From Calothrix sp. 336/3 (lineage in GTDB: Bacteria; Cyanobacteriota; Cyanobacteriia; Cyanobacteriales; Nostocaceae): DNA of 64,000 nt. The stretch lies in assembly GCF_000734895.2 (NCBI RefSeq), contig NZ_CP011382.1, positions 1 through 64,000 on the forward strand. The letters run 5' to 3'. The notes beneath the pieces are model-generated. The model worked only from the letters and a program-made list of their open reading frames with translations. It had not been told where the DNA came from and did no database searches. The position numbers and the translations under genes were made by a program. Positions 38,405-47,570 of this stretch are shown piece after piece; positions within the stretch are counted from its first letter, which is position 1; each line of letters starts with the position of its first letter.

Positions 38405-39799
38405 CTACTTCTTACCAGTTTTGTCTTGTGCTTCCAATTCCAGCTTGGCTGTTTGACTATTCTGTTTTAAAATTTTGCTTAATCGCTGGATAGCTTGACG
38501 GCGATCGCGATCGCGAGTTGAGTAATTATCACTAAAAATACTGCTATCAATTTCGTTTGTAGAAGTCGGTGTTTGTATGGCAATTTTTGCCTGATCCAGT
38601 GCATTCGCAACCTGAACCTGTTGTTGCATCTGTTGAGTCGAAGACACCAAACCACTCAAACCATTGACTAACTGCTTGAGATTATCTCTAAATTTGGGGT
38701 CACCAGTTAACTCATCTAAATCGGCGGTAATTTTTTGCGCATTTTCAAAGGTTGCTCTGGCAGAATCTAAGGTTTGTTGCAATAACACCACATTATTCGG
38801 ATTATTTAAAGCTTGGCTGGCATCTTTCAAATTAGCAGATGCTTGGGCAGCATTCGCAGAGAGGGTTTCCAAATTTTTTAGCAATTCCCCTTGGGTTAAA
38901 CGATTTACCGCAGGGGAGAAATTTGTCACAGTCATCCGCAGTTGTTCACTGGTTTTGCTAATACTAGTTAAGGCATTCACCAGAGAAGAACGATTAGTAG
39001 TCACTAAACTGTCGAGATTTGTTAATAATTTACTAGCTTGTTGAGCCGTAGTACTAAAATTCCTGGCTGTGGTGTTTAGCTCATTGGCAGTACTACCAAA
39101 TTTACTGACAGTATTACTAGCAGAAACACTAACGCGATCGGCAGCTTCAGAAACGGAAATTGCGGCATCGGAAAAGTTCCCAATTTGTTTTTGAGAAGTC
39201 CGAGTCAGGTTAGAAATATCATTGGTTAGTTTGGCGACTTGATTAGCAGCAACAGATGTATTTTTTAAGGCATTGTTAATATTAGAATAGAATTGGGGCT
39301 GGGTATAAATATCTGCAAGCTTGCTACTAGTTCTAATTAATTCATCTAAGCTAATACCAATTTTACCTTGTAAGCGAGAACCGTTACAAATAACGACATT
39401 CGGGTCACAATTTTTATCTAAAGCTTTAGCAACATTATTACTGATAGTCAGGGGAGTTCGCGGCGAAATATCAACAATACTCTCACTAATAAGCCCTGAT
39501 TGATTTGCTTCCACTATGGAATCACGGGGAATAATTAAATTTGGTTGATTAATTTCTAATTCCACTTCCACATTATTCACACCGGGACGAATGGCTGAAA
39601 TATTCCCAACTTTCACCCCACGATAGCGGACGATCGCCCCCTTTTGCATTCCCCCAGCATTGGCAAATTCCACAATCACCTTATAGGAATTATTCGCAGC
39701 ACTGAAGCGATTCAACCATAGAAGAATCATCCCAAATACCCCTAATCCCCCCAGGAGCAATAATCCTACAGAACCTTCCCTTAATGTCCGCGATCGCAT
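38405..39799 (-). CDS. MCE-domain lipid transport protein (MlaD-like)
   Basis: A 464-residue protein with an N-terminal anchor (about 12-30), an MlaD/MCE domain (about 38-115, VIVEFANAGGMQKGAIVRYRG and VGNISAI) and a long helical region (about 140-400) rich in Ser, Thr, Asn and Gln that likely forms a coiled-coil tunnel. It belongs to the lipid-trafficking apparatus between the two membranes. It follows the ATPase gene by 61 nt, so they form an operon. No permease (MlaE) lies beside them. Confidence 0.88.
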   Translation of the reverse strand: MRSRTLREGSVGLLLLGGLGVFGMILLWLNRFSAANNSYKVIVEFANAGGMQKGAIVRYRGVKVGNISAIRPGVNNVEVELEINQPNLIIPRDSIVEANQSGLISESIVDISPRTPLTISNNVAKALDKNCDPNVVICNGSRLQGKIGISLDELIRTSSKLADIYTQPQFYSNINNALKNTSVAANQVAKLTNDISNLTRTSQKQIGNFSDAAISVSEAADRVSVSASNTVSKFGSTANELNTTARNFSTTAQQASKLLTNLDSLVTTNRSSLVNALTSISKTSEQLRMTVTNFSPAVNRLTQGELLKNLETLSANAAQASANLKDASQALNNPNNVVLLQQTLDSARATFENAQKITADLDELTGDPKFRDNLKQLVNGLSGLVSSTQQMQQQVQVANALDQAKIAIQTPTSTNEIDSSIFSDNYSTRDRDRRQAIQRLSKILKQNSQTAKLELEAQDKTGKK

Positions 39800-39860
39800 T
39801 GTTTCCCCTCTCGATAGATTTTAGATTTTACATTTGAGGTTTTGGATTTTCCCCTCCCTA

Positions 39861-40643
39861 TCATCCTGCAACCTGAATGGGACCATGGACACTCCCACTC
39901 ATAAATTGTCTAATTAAAGGATGGTCTGTATTATCAATCTCATCTACTGTACCTTGCCATTGCACCTTACCTTGGTAGAGAAAGATGATTCTATCTGCTG
40001 TGCGTCGGATGGTACTATCTTGGTGAGTGACGATCGCGTAGGTTCCACATACACCCTGAGTAGATTGTAACTGACGAATCAAATCTTCAATCACCGTAGA
40101 AGCAATGGGGTCTAATCCTGCTGTGGGTTCATCATACAGTAAAACCTCCGCTCCCTGTTGGGGATTTTCTGGGTTCGACATAATTGCACGCGCAAAACTC
40201 ACCCGTTTTCGCATCCCTCCAGAGAGTTCCGCAGGGTAACGGGAAGCGATTCCTGGTAAACCCACCATTTCCAACTTTTCTGTCACTAATTCCCGAATCT
40301 GTTGTTTTGATAACCGAGAATGTTGATATAAGGAAAATCCCACATTTTCTTCTACAGTCAAGGAGTCAAATAATGCTGCTTGTTGAAATACCATCCCGAT
40401 TCCCACAGAATCCGCACCATCTTCAATCAAACCTTGCCGTCGCACCCCTTGAATGTAAATTTCTCCCCCATCTGGTGCTGTTAACCCAGCAATCACCCGC
40501 AGGATTGTAGATTTACCAGTACCACTAGGTCCAATAATTCCTAGTGCTTCTCCTCGGTAAATAGTCAAATCGACATTATCTAATACTTTATTATTACCGA
40601 AGGACTTGGAAACACCTTTTAACTCGATTAATGGTTCTGTCAT
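39861..40643 (-). CDS. MlaF-like ABC transporter ATP-binding protein
   Basis: A 260-residue ATPase of the Mla/Ttg2A lipid transporter type. Walker A is GPSGTGKS (38-45), the signature LSGGMRKR (140-147) and Walker B LLYDEPTAGLDP (168-179), with the H-loop THQDS. GMRKR in the signature is characteristic of MCE-linked ATPases. It is cytoplasmic and powers lipid movement together with an MlaE permease. It starts the operon with the MCE gene. The permease is missing here. Confidence 0.9.
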   Translation of the reverse strand: MTEPLIELKGVSKSFGNNKVLDNVDLTIYRGEALGIIGPSGTGKSTILRVIAGLTAPDGGEIYIQGVRRQGLIEDGADSVGIGMVFQQAALFDSLTVEENVGFSLYQHSRLSKQQIRELVTEKLEMVGLPGIASRYPAELSGGMRKRVSFARAIMSNPENPQQGAEVLLYDEPTAGLDPIASTVIEDLIRQLQSTQGVCGTYAIVTHQDSTIRRTADRIIFLYQGKVQWQGTVDEIDNTDHPLIRQFMSGSVHGPIQVAG

Positions 40644-40667
40644 TGCTTATTAGTCAACCCCTTCCGG

Positions 40668-40772
40668 GAATTCAAAATGCCTCTTGCTCCCTTTGGGAGA
40701 GCTGAGTCGCAGAGCGACACGCTACGCGAATGCTAACAGAGGAGCTACCCTAACAAAATTCAAAATTCAAAT
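40668..40772. repeat. 105-bp dispersed repeat, copy 1
   Basis: A compound palindromic element that matches 53610-53714 at about 100 of 105 positions. It contains CTCCCTTTGGGAG, GTCGCAGAGCGAC and CGTAGC-type arms, and ends with an ATTCAAAATTCAAA run. It lies just upstream of the CrtH-like gene. Confidence 0.85.
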
Positions 40773-40797
40773 TTTGCCGTGAGACTGATATACAGAT

Positions 40798-42294
40798 ATG
40801 CAAACTTTTGATGTGATTATCATTGGTAGTGGAATTGGTGGGTTATCAGCTGCTGCATTACTAGCAAGGTACGGAAAAAAAGTTATTGTCTGTGAAAGCC
40901 ATAGTACACCAGGGGGTGCTGCCCATAGTTTTCGACGGCAGGGATTTGAGTTTGATTCGGGACCATCTTTTTATTGTGGTTTAACTAATGTCCAAAGTTT
41001 AAACCCTCTTAAACAAATTCTGGATGTAATTGGTGAATCTGTAGATGCGGTAAGTTACGACCCTTTAGGAATTTACCATTTTCCGGAAGCTACTGTCCCA
41101 ATTTATAGTGATAGTCTTCGCTACCAAGGAGAAGTCGCAAAAGTCACTCCCCAGGGAGCCAAGGAACTTCAGGAATTTGAGCAAAAGTTATTACCTTTAT
41201 ACAAAGCAATGGCGGGAATTCCCACTATTGCCTTACGTTCTGACTGGCAAATGATTCCTTTATTATTGCGCCATTATTTGCCATCAATGTTAAAAATGTT
41301 GCCCCATCTTTCTTTAACACGGGCATCTGTGGGGGATGTCATGGATAGCACAGTCAAAGACCCCTGGGTGAGACGATTAATTGATTTAGAATGCTTTCTG
41401 CTCTCCGGTTTAAAAGCCCAGGGAACCATTGCGCCAGAAGTAGCATTTATGCTCGGTGAGCGGAGCCGTGTGGGGGTTGAGTATCCTGTGGGTGGAAGTG
41501 GGGCAATTATTGCCGCTTTGGTGCGGGGATTGGAGCGCTGGGGGGGGAAATTACGTTTGGGGTGTCATGTAGATAAAATTCTGGTGCAACAGGGGCAAGC
41601 GGTGGGTGTAAAGTTGGCTATGGGCGAAACTCTCTCAGCACCAATAGTTATTTCCAATGCGACGATTTGGGATACCTACGGCAAGTTACTCCAACCCCAA
41701 GATTTGCCGGAAAACTACCGTACAACAGCTTTGGAAACAAAGGCGATCGCCAGCTTTATGCATCTACACCTCGGTATCCGTGGCGAAGGCTTAGAAAATA
41801 TACCAGGACACCATGTGGTAGTTCATGATAGTACTCAAGATATTTCTGTGCCTGGGAATACCTGTATGATTTCTATTCCCACTGTCTGGGATAGGAACCT
41901 TGCACCACCAGGACATCATGTAGTTCATACATATACCTTAGAACCCTACTCTGGATGGCAACGACACCCAGATTATGGACAAAGGAAACGAGACAAAGCA
42001 CAAATTTTATACCGTGCCCTAGAAAAAGTTATCCCCGATATCCGAGAACGAGTAGTATTAGAACTTATTGGTACACCCCTCACCCATGCCCATTATCTGA
42101 GACGATATCAGGGAACCTATGGTCCAGCAATTCCTGCAAGTCAAGGAATGTTTCCCAGTACTTTCACCCCCATTCGTGGACTCTATCGTGTAGGAGATAG
42201 CACTATTCCTGGCATCGGTGTTCCTGCCGTCGCAGCATCGGCAATTCTCTGCGCTAACACGTTAGTTAGTCCGAATACTCAGTTAATCCCCTAA
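40798..42294 (+). CDS. FAD-dependent oxidoreductase, CrtH/CrtO-like carotenoid enzyme family
   Basis: A 498-residue flavoprotein of the phytoene-dehydrogenase superfamily. The N-terminal dinucleotide fold has GSGIGGLSAAALLARYG (10-26) and the acidic ribose-binding end VCES; GVEYPVGGSGAIIAAL and the C-terminal RVGDSTIPGIGVPA are typical of carotene isomerase/desaturase/ketolase members. It is followed by cruF and cruG, so a carotenoid role is likely. The exact reaction (isomerase, ketolase or desaturase) cannot be set from sequence alone. It starts at ATG 26 nt after the 105-bp repeat. Confidence 0.82.
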   Translation: MQTFDVIIIGSGIGGLSAAALLARYGKKVIVCESHSTPGGAAHSFRRQGFEFDSGPSFYCGLTNVQSLNPLKQILDVIGESVDAVSYDPLGIYHFPEATVPIYSDSLRYQGEVAKVTPQGAKELQEFEQKLLPLYKAMAGIPTIALRSDWQMIPLLLRHYLPSMLKMLPHLSLTRASVGDVMDSTVKDPWVRRLIDLECFLLSGLKAQGTIAPEVAFMLGERSRVGVEYPVGGSGAIIAALVRGLERWGGKLRLGCHVDKILVQQGQAVGVKLAMGETLSAPIVISNATIWDTYGKLLQPQDLPENYRTTALETKAIASFMHLHLGIRGEGLENIPGHHVVVHDSTQDISVPGNTCMISIPTVWDRNLAPPGHHVVHTYTLEPYSGWQRHPDYGQRKRDKAQILYRALEKVIPDIRERVVLELIGTPLTHAHYLRRYQGTYGPAIPASQGMFPSTFTPIRGLYRVGDSTIPGIGVPAVAASAILCANTLVSPNTQLIP

Positions 42295-42299
42295 TATTG

Positions 42300-42521
42300 A
42301 TGGGTATTACCGCAAGTCATCAAGAAGCTCAACATCACTATCGCATTGAGCAAAAATCACGGGATATATTACCCTTTCTGGAAGATTTGCCAAGCCAAAT
42401 AGCAAAATTTTGCCAAACTTTGTTAAAAATCTTCTTAAACATTTGTAAACTGTTAGCAGTTATGTTGGGAACTACACCTAATCTATTAGGGAATTTTTAT
42501 GAAACAACTGGTTATCTTTGA
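42300..42521 (+). CDS. Doubtful small ORF between the CrtH-like gene and cruF
   Basis: A 73-residue frame begins 5 nt after the CrtH-like stop and overlaps the start of cruF by 23 nt. Its centre is hydrophobic (KFCQTLLKIFLNICKLLAVML), which could be a membrane segment. No family is recognised and there is no clear Shine-Dalgarno site of its own. It might be a real small membrane protein, or an untranslated spacer; the overlap with cruF is compatible with translational coupling. Confidence 0.3.
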   Translation: MGITASHQEAQHHYRIEQKSRDILPFLEDLPSQIAKFCQTLLKIFLNICKLLAVMLGTTPNLLGNFYETTGYL

Positions 42522-43392
42522 GCGTGTATGCTTAATCGGTCATCTGGTGTCCATGGTATTTGGACTAGTTGGGATATTACTGGTTGTACCTAACGCCGAC
42601 ATCATTTTGAATCTATCGGAGGTAGGGCAAACAGTCATGCAATGGAGTATGGCTGGTGGCGGTGTCATGTATATGATTTTTGGGGCAACGGCTGTGGCAT
42701 TGTATGCCTACCGGAATCTGGGCTTAAACAGGTGGTTAGCTTTTATGTTGCCATCTATATTTATTTCCCTCACCAGTGAGCTATTAGGAACCAGTACAGG
42801 TTTTCCGTTTGGTCACTATAGTTACCTCAGTGGTTTAGGTTACAAAATTGCTGGCTTAGTCCCTTTTACCATTCCTCTGTCATGGTTTTACGTAGGCTGT
42901 GTGTCCTATTTGTTAGCACGAGTAGGTTTACAGGTAGATAAAAAACCTAGCTTACTACGTCATGTCGGGGCGATATTTTTAGGCGCATTGCTCCTGACTT
43001 CCTGGGATTTTTCCCTAGATCCAGCCATGAGTCAAACAGCCCTGCCTTTTTGGTATTGGCAACAACCCGGTGCTTTCTTTGGAATGCCCTATCAAAACTT
43101 TGCAGGTTGGATGGGTACAGGTTGCACCTTTATGACAGTTGCGGCTTTGTTATGGCGTAATCAAAAATTGGAATTAGGGCGATCGCAGCTGCACTTTCCC
43201 CTGATTGTTTACCTTGGCAACTTTGGATTTGCCACCGTGATGAGTTTAGCGGCAGGTTTTTCCATCCCCGTACTTCTAGGTTTATTTCTTGGTGTGACTC
43301 CAGCGATTCTGCTTTGGTGGAAAGGACAATCAACAGAAATCAGTAATATCGAATCCGTGGCGATCGCCCCCGTAGAAGTTGCCCTGAAGTAA
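42499..43392 (+). CDS. cruF: Carotenoid 1',2'-hydratase CruF
   Basis: A 297-residue membrane protein of the CruF/DUF422 family, which hydrates the psi end of gamma-carotene in the pathway to myxol and 2-hydroxy carotenoid glycosides. There are seven or so hydrophobic segments. Landmarks are FPFGHYSYLSGLG, VPFTIPLSWFYVGCVSYL and WDFSLDPAMS. AGGGA lies 7 nt before the ATG. It is followed by cruG with a 63-nt gap, and the pair is a conserved operon for myxol glycoside synthesis in cyanobacteria. Confidence 0.92.
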   Translation: MKQLVIFERVCLIGHLVSMVFGLVGILLVVPNADIILNLSEVGQTVMQWSMAGGGVMYMIFGATAVALYAYRNLGLNRWLAFMLPSIFISLTSELLGTSTGFPFGHYSYLSGLGYKIAGLVPFTIPLSWFYVGCVSYLLARVGLQVDKKPSLLRHVGAIFLGALLLTSWDFSLDPAMSQTALPFWYWQQPGAFFGMPYQNFAGWMGTGCTFMTVAALLWRNQKLELGRSQLHFPLIVYLGNFGFATVMSLAAGFSIPVLLGLFLGVTPAILLWWKGQSTEISNIESVAIAPVEVALK

Positions 43393-43455
43393 TTTCTCGA
43401 CGAGAAACTACTGACAACCCATCTACATGAACAAATAACCCTTCCCCATTCTCCT

Positions 43456-44634
43456 GTGTTAACCATCCCAACGACTCTACCCTTGCTACTGTTGCTCATC
43501 CAAGTACCAGCAGTAGCTATTTTACTGTCTCGCCTGCTCAAAGGAGCGAGAAGACAAGCACCAGTCACACCCCAACAACCCACACCAGACATTCTCAGTG
43601 CAGTGAGTATTGTCGTTCCCACCTTGAATGAAGCTCAACGTATCAGCCCTCTCCTGGCAGGTTTAAAGCTGCAAAGTTATGAGGTGAGAGAAGTTATAGT
43701 CGTTGATAGTAACTCCCAGGATGGCACACCAGATATGGTTAAAGCTGTAGAAAAACATGACCCCCGGTTCCGTGTAATTACTGATGACCCCCTCCCCCCT
43801 GGATGGGTTGGTCGTCCCTGGGCACTACATAACGGCTTTTTGCAGACATCCCAGGGCAGTGAGTGGTTTTTGGGTATGGATGCGGATACCCAGCCAGCAC
43901 CGGGGTTAGTGGCGGGTTTGGTCAAAACTGCCGTTGCCGGTGGCTATGATATGGTTTCCTTATCACCCAAGTTTATTCTCAAATATCCCGGTGAGTCCTG
44001 GTTACAGCCAGCATTATTAATCACATTACTATATCGTTTCGACCCGGCGGGCATTACCACAAAGCAAGCGCAAAGGGTGATGGCAAATGGTCAATGTTTT
44101 TTATGTCGGCGATCGGTGTTAGAAGCCGTCAACGGTTATACAAGTGCCGCTAGCTCTTTTTGTGATGATGTCACCCTGGCTAGACATATCGCTGCTTCTG
44201 GATACAAAGTCGGTTTTTTGGATGGGGCGAAGGTGTTGAAAGTACGCATGTATGAAGGAGCATTAGAGACATGGAAAGAATGGGGACGAAGTTTAGATTT
44301 GAAAGACGCTTCCTCCGGTGGGCAAACTTGGGGTGATGTGGGTTTGCTGGCTGCTGTACAGGGTTTACCTTTAGTAGTGACTGTGGTGAGTGGATTATTC
44401 TTTCCTCTATTTGCCACTTCCATCCCTTTACAATTACTTTTCGGATTAAATCTATTTTTATTAGTCATCCGTTTTGCCCTATTACTGGCGATCGCTCCTT
44501 CCTATGATCTCACCCAAGCCCAAGGAAGTTGGTTATTTTGGCTTTCCCCCCTTGCAGATCCCCTAGCCGTATTCCGAATCTTTCTCTCTGCATTGCGTAC
44601 ACCGAAACAATGGCGGGGTAGGAAGTATGATTAG
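43456..44634 (+). CDS. cruG: 2'-O-glycosyltransferase CruG
   Basis: Adds a sugar (fucose or rhamnose in known species) to the 2'-hydroxyl of the myxol end group. The 392-residue protein has an N-terminal anchor (about 5-24), a GT2 domain (VVPTLNEAQRI, VDSNSQDGT, DADTQPAPG as the DxD site, and the RxxRW-like KEWGRSLDLKD) and C-terminal membrane segments (about 308-360). The start is GTG; the other possible start sites are not better placed. It follows cruF directly. Confidence 0.92.
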   Translation: MLTIPTTLPLLLLLIQVPAVAILLSRLLKGARRQAPVTPQQPTPDILSAVSIVVPTLNEAQRISPLLAGLKLQSYEVREVIVVDSNSQDGTPDMVKAVEKHDPRFRVITDDPLPPGWVGRPWALHNGFLQTSQGSEWFLGMDADTQPAPGLVAGLVKTAVAGGYDMVSLSPKFILKYPGESWLQPALLITLLYRFDPAGITTKQAQRVMANGQCFLCRRSVLEAVNGYTSAASSFCDDVTLARHIAASGYKVGFLDGAKVLKVRMYEGALETWKEWGRSLDLKDASSGGQTWGDVGLLAAVQGLPLVVTVVSGLFFPLFATSIPLQLLFGLNLFLLVIRFALLLAIAPSYDLTQAQGSWLFWLSPLADPLAVFRIFLSALRTPKQWRGRKYD

Positions 44635-44655
44635 GTGATGGATAATATACAATAG

Positions 44656-45420
44656 CTAACTCTTGACTTTTTTCCGCTCGATCGTTTCAATTAACCTAAC
44701 TAATTCTTGGTTGAGAGCCACATATCCCTGTTCCTTTAAATGCAGTTCATCTAGTTGGTAATTCTGCAATATTAGCCCTTGACTGTTAACCAGAATGGGG
44801 GAAGTATCGAAGATGATAGTCTTTTCGTCAGCTAAGGTGGCGATATAGGCATTTGTTTCCTTAACAGCCTTTCCTATCTCATCAGACCAGAAAGGTTGGC
44901 GTTTCAATGGTACCTCTCCTGGGGGGAAAATAGTAGTGACAATGGCGATCGCCCCTAGTTTTTTTGATGCTTCGACTATTTCCTTGATACTTGCTTGACA
45001 ATTTCTGACAATTTCATTTCTGCGATCGGGGAATAAAGCAATAGTTTTTAAATCATTAATCCCCACCTGAATCACGACAATATCTGGTTTTAAGGAACCC
45101 ATATGAGATGAAAATCTCTGGAGGCTTTGGATTGATGTCTGAGAGGAAATTCCTCGGTTCAGAAATTCATATTTATCGATATTTGGTGATTTCCAACTTT
45201 CTGCTCTGGAGTCACCGAAAAAAATCACCCGTAGTTTTTGTTTAGTAGTAAATTTCTGGGAATTGGCGGGATAATAGTTCAATCCTACGGGGTCTAAACG
45301 TGTCTCATTGAGTTCAAAATAGTATTTTTTAGCTTGCTCGTAGAGAATAAAATTCAGAAAAATTGAACCTCCCAGGGTTGCTAGGAGGAAAGCTAGGTAG
45401 AAATTACGAAATTTTCTCAT
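44656..45420 (-). CDS. SGNH hydrolase with N-terminal anchor
   Basis: A 254-residue protein. Residues 7-27 form a membrane anchor or uncleaved signal, so the catalytic domain faces the periplasm. Catalytic Ser is in FFGDSRAES (Ser71), block III is QVGINDL and the Asp-x-x-His block is DELHLKEQGY. This looks like a GDSL/SGNH enzyme acting on acyl or acetyl esters, perhaps on a surface polysaccharide; the substrate is not known. It is convergent with cruG, with 21 nt between stops. Confidence 0.85.
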   Translation of the reverse strand: MRKFRNFYLAFLLATLGGSIFLNFILYEQAKKYYFELNETRLDPVGLNYYPANSQKFTTKQKLRVIFFGDSRAESWKSPNIDKYEFLNRGISSQTSIQSLQRFSSHMGSLKPDIVVIQVGINDLKTIALFPDRRNEIVRNCQASIKEIVEASKKLGAIAIVTTIFPPGEVPLKRQPFWSDEIGKAVKETNAYIATLADEKTIIFDTSPILVNSQGLILQNYQLDELHLKEQGYVALNQELVRLIETIERKKVKS

Positions 45421-45713
45421 ATCATTTTTTGGCTCTTCTGTATATTTTACAGAACATAATCATAAATAAAACCTAATCGCAGCCTGAATTGATAGCTGTG
45501 ACTAGATTTTATGTTTGTGAGACTTTCTATAAAAATGAGATTTTAATGCTTGACCACAAAATCACTGGAAGAAACCATTCTTTTAGCAGAATATCTTTAG
45601 CGAGCAGCACTTTTCCCACTAATTTCAAGTAGTATACTGTCAGAATAATTCATTAATTGGGTCTCCATTATGCTGTTTTATTGCAGAATTGTTGTCATTG
45701 ACTGATGACTTAA

Positions 45714-46094
45714 TTAGTCCTCATCCTCATCAAAAATGCAGTGGACATCGTGGCAACAATCATCTGGCAACGCTGTGACTTCAGGTCGGTATTGGCGTTG
45801 GATTTTTCTGATTGGTTCAACAATAGGAGACTTCGGAGAGATTCCCTGATTTATCCAGGTAGCCGCTTCTGTTGCAGAGGACAAATTGGGGGGTACTCGC
45901 ACTAGGCGAATTGTTCCGCTACTGGGACAGATGATTTTGAGTACATAGGTTGCTTCTAAGCCATCAATAATGCTGGCTGCATGACTGGGATCGTTATGAA
46001 TAGGCAGCCTGAGTAACGTATATTCTTGCCAGGAATCTACCACTTCAGTTTTGAACTCTTGGCAGATATGGGTATAGTCAATTTCTTGAGTCAT
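45714..46094 (-). CDS. Orphan operon gene 3, unknown, Cys/His-rich C-terminus
   Basis: A 126-residue soluble protein; no family recognised. The centre alternates strands (YVLKIICPSSGTIRLVRVP). The C-terminus ends in LPDDCCHDVHCIFDEDED, a run of Cys, His and Asp that could bind a metal. It lies 31 nt after the 294-residue gene on the same strand, so it is third in the LysR-adjacent operon. A metal role is inference. Confidence 0.6.
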   Translation of the reverse strand: MTQEIDYTHICQEFKTEVVDSWQEYTLLRLPIHNDPSHAASIIDGLEATYVLKIICPSSGTIRLVRVPPNLSSATEAATWINQGISPKSPIVEPIRKIQRQYRPEVTALPDDCCHDVHCIFDEDED

Positions 46095-46125
46095 AAAATT
46101 AGTTGAATCTCAGCTATGTTTTCCT

Positions 46126-47010
46126 TTAGTTATCTCCAAAAACCATTGCTGTACCAAACTGGGCAGTCAAATCGTCAAACTCGTAACCATCGCTGGTTTG
46201 ACGATAGGTTCTAAACCAATAGACTGAATAACCACAGGTATTTTCCAGGAGAATCATAATTGCATTTGCGACTAAACCAGAAGTTCGTTGGATGTGACGG
46301 TAGGTACAAACTGCTGATGCTTGTAATGTTCCCTGACTGACTCGTTCCCGCAAAGGTTGGACAGCTTCCATCAGTGCCTCGCTATCACTCAGGAAATCGA
46401 TACCCGTTGTGATAAACATATCAGTCCACGTCTGTCCTGTCGTGTGTCCAATTCCAAATGCTGACCGACAAGTACTGTCCGTTAAGCGTCGAATCGCAGT
46501 TTTATCAGCTAACTGTAATAGGTTACTCAAAATCGGATCGCCCATTGATGGTTGCGCTTCGGCATCACGACACCAAAGTCGCCTGGTATCAGTCTGTAAA
46601 ACTGTCTCAATATCAAATCCCCAGGGCGGACGATCAATATCAATAATATGGTGGGGTAAAAACGGAATTTCTGCACCAGGGGAAAGGTAAAAGTCGCGAT
46701 TGGTATAGTTGCCAGCCGGATGGGAATTGAGAATACCAATATAATGATCACCACAGCGTTCCGCGATCGCTACCCACATCCGTTGTATCCTACCCATCAT
46801 CCCCGGTCTCATCTCTTCTGGTGTGGGCTGAATTCGGAACATCAGTAATGCACTTTCACCACGCTTGAGAATTTTTTCACCTGTTACATAGGGAATAGCG
46901 GCGGGCGATCGCTGATTTTTCGTTGCCACTGATCCCACCACTGCATCTGCGGTAAACTCTTCTGGCTGGAGCAATTGCCAAAGGTCATAATTTAGATTGG
47001 CTAAACGCAT
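46126..47010 (-). CDS. Orphan operon gene 2, unknown 294-residue protein
   Basis: A soluble protein without recognised domain. It opens MRLANLNYDLWQLLQPEEF and has the distinctive segments FYLSPGAEIPFLPHHIIDIDRPPWGFD and RTYRQTSDGYEF. Cysteines are few and scattered. GAGAGAG lies about 6 nt before the ATG. It is the central gene of a three-gene minus-strand unit (gaps 51 and 31 nt) divergent from a LysR regulator. No enzymatic motif is visible. Confidence 0.6.
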   Translation of the reverse strand: MRLANLNYDLWQLLQPEEFTADAVVGSVATKNQRSPAAIPYVTGEKILKRGESALLMFRIQPTPEEMRPGMMGRIQRMWVAIAERCGDHYIGILNSHPAGNYTNRDFYLSPGAEIPFLPHHIIDIDRPPWGFDIETVLQTDTRRLWCRDAEAQPSMGDPILSNLLQLADKTAIRRLTDSTCRSAFGIGHTTGQTWTDMFITTGIDFLSDSEALMEAVQPLRERVSQGTLQASAVCTYRHIQRTSGLVANAIMILLENTCGYSVYWFRTYRQTSDGYEFDDLTAQFGTAMVFGDN

Positions 47011-47061
47011 AACTCTCTCACTACTGCTATTGAACCGATATTAGAAGTGTGTCGGAAGTAG

Positions 47062-47373
47062 TTACAGTCTGTGATGTTTCTGGCATCGTTGGCTGGCGGC
47101 AATCGCCAGGACATCACCTTGTGCAGCTAAACGAGTGAGGGCATCAGAAGCTGCTAAACGAATCATGGGAATGCCACTGGTTGTTCGTCCCTCCAAAAAT
47201 TCAATAATTTCTGGATCCCCTAGACCAAAGCTAGCAATTTTATCAATTAATGCAGCCCCGACTTTATCGTTCTCTCCCCAGCTCAACCACTTTTGCCATG
47301 CCTCCATCGCATCTTCTTTTGACTGGATAGCCCGCCTAGAAAGATTTTCATCCGATTCGTTACTTAAAGCCAT
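47062..47373 (-). CDS. Orphan operon gene 1, possible HEAT-like protein
   Basis: A 103-residue, mostly helical, soluble protein. The C-terminal part MIRLAASDALTRLAAQGD resembles a single HEAT-type repeat, and an N-terminal WQKWLSWGENDK segment is Trp-rich. It is first in the minus-strand unit and is divergent from the lysR gene (197 nt between starts). Function is not known; the unit may be controlled by that regulator. Confidence 0.55.
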   Translation of the reverse strand: MALSNESDENLSRRAIQSKEDAMEAWQKWLSWGENDKVGAALIDKIASFGLGDPEIIEFLEGRTTSGIPMIRLAASDALTRLAAQGDVLAIAASQRCQKHHRL

Positions 47374-47532
47374 AACTTGATCAACCTAAATTGTTGGTAT
47401 TGCTGAATAAGGGGATGATTTCACTAATTTTTCAACGATTTTTCAACGGTTTCCAAGGCTAATTCATCCCGTACTTATGCAACGTCAAATTGCTCTGATC
47501 TTAGAAATCTCCCAAATATATGTCAATAATAT

Positions 47533-47540
47533 TACATGTA
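47533..47540. promoter_or_regulatory. Candidate operator palindrome between orphan operon and lysR
   Basis: TACATGTA, a perfect 8-bp palindrome, sits in the 197-nt divergent region, 31 nt before the lysR start, in an AT-rich setting. LysR regulators often bind a T-N11-A dyad in such a position, so it is only a candidate. Confidence 0.3.
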
Positions 47541-47570
47541 TGTTTCTATACTTATAAAATATAATTGTCC

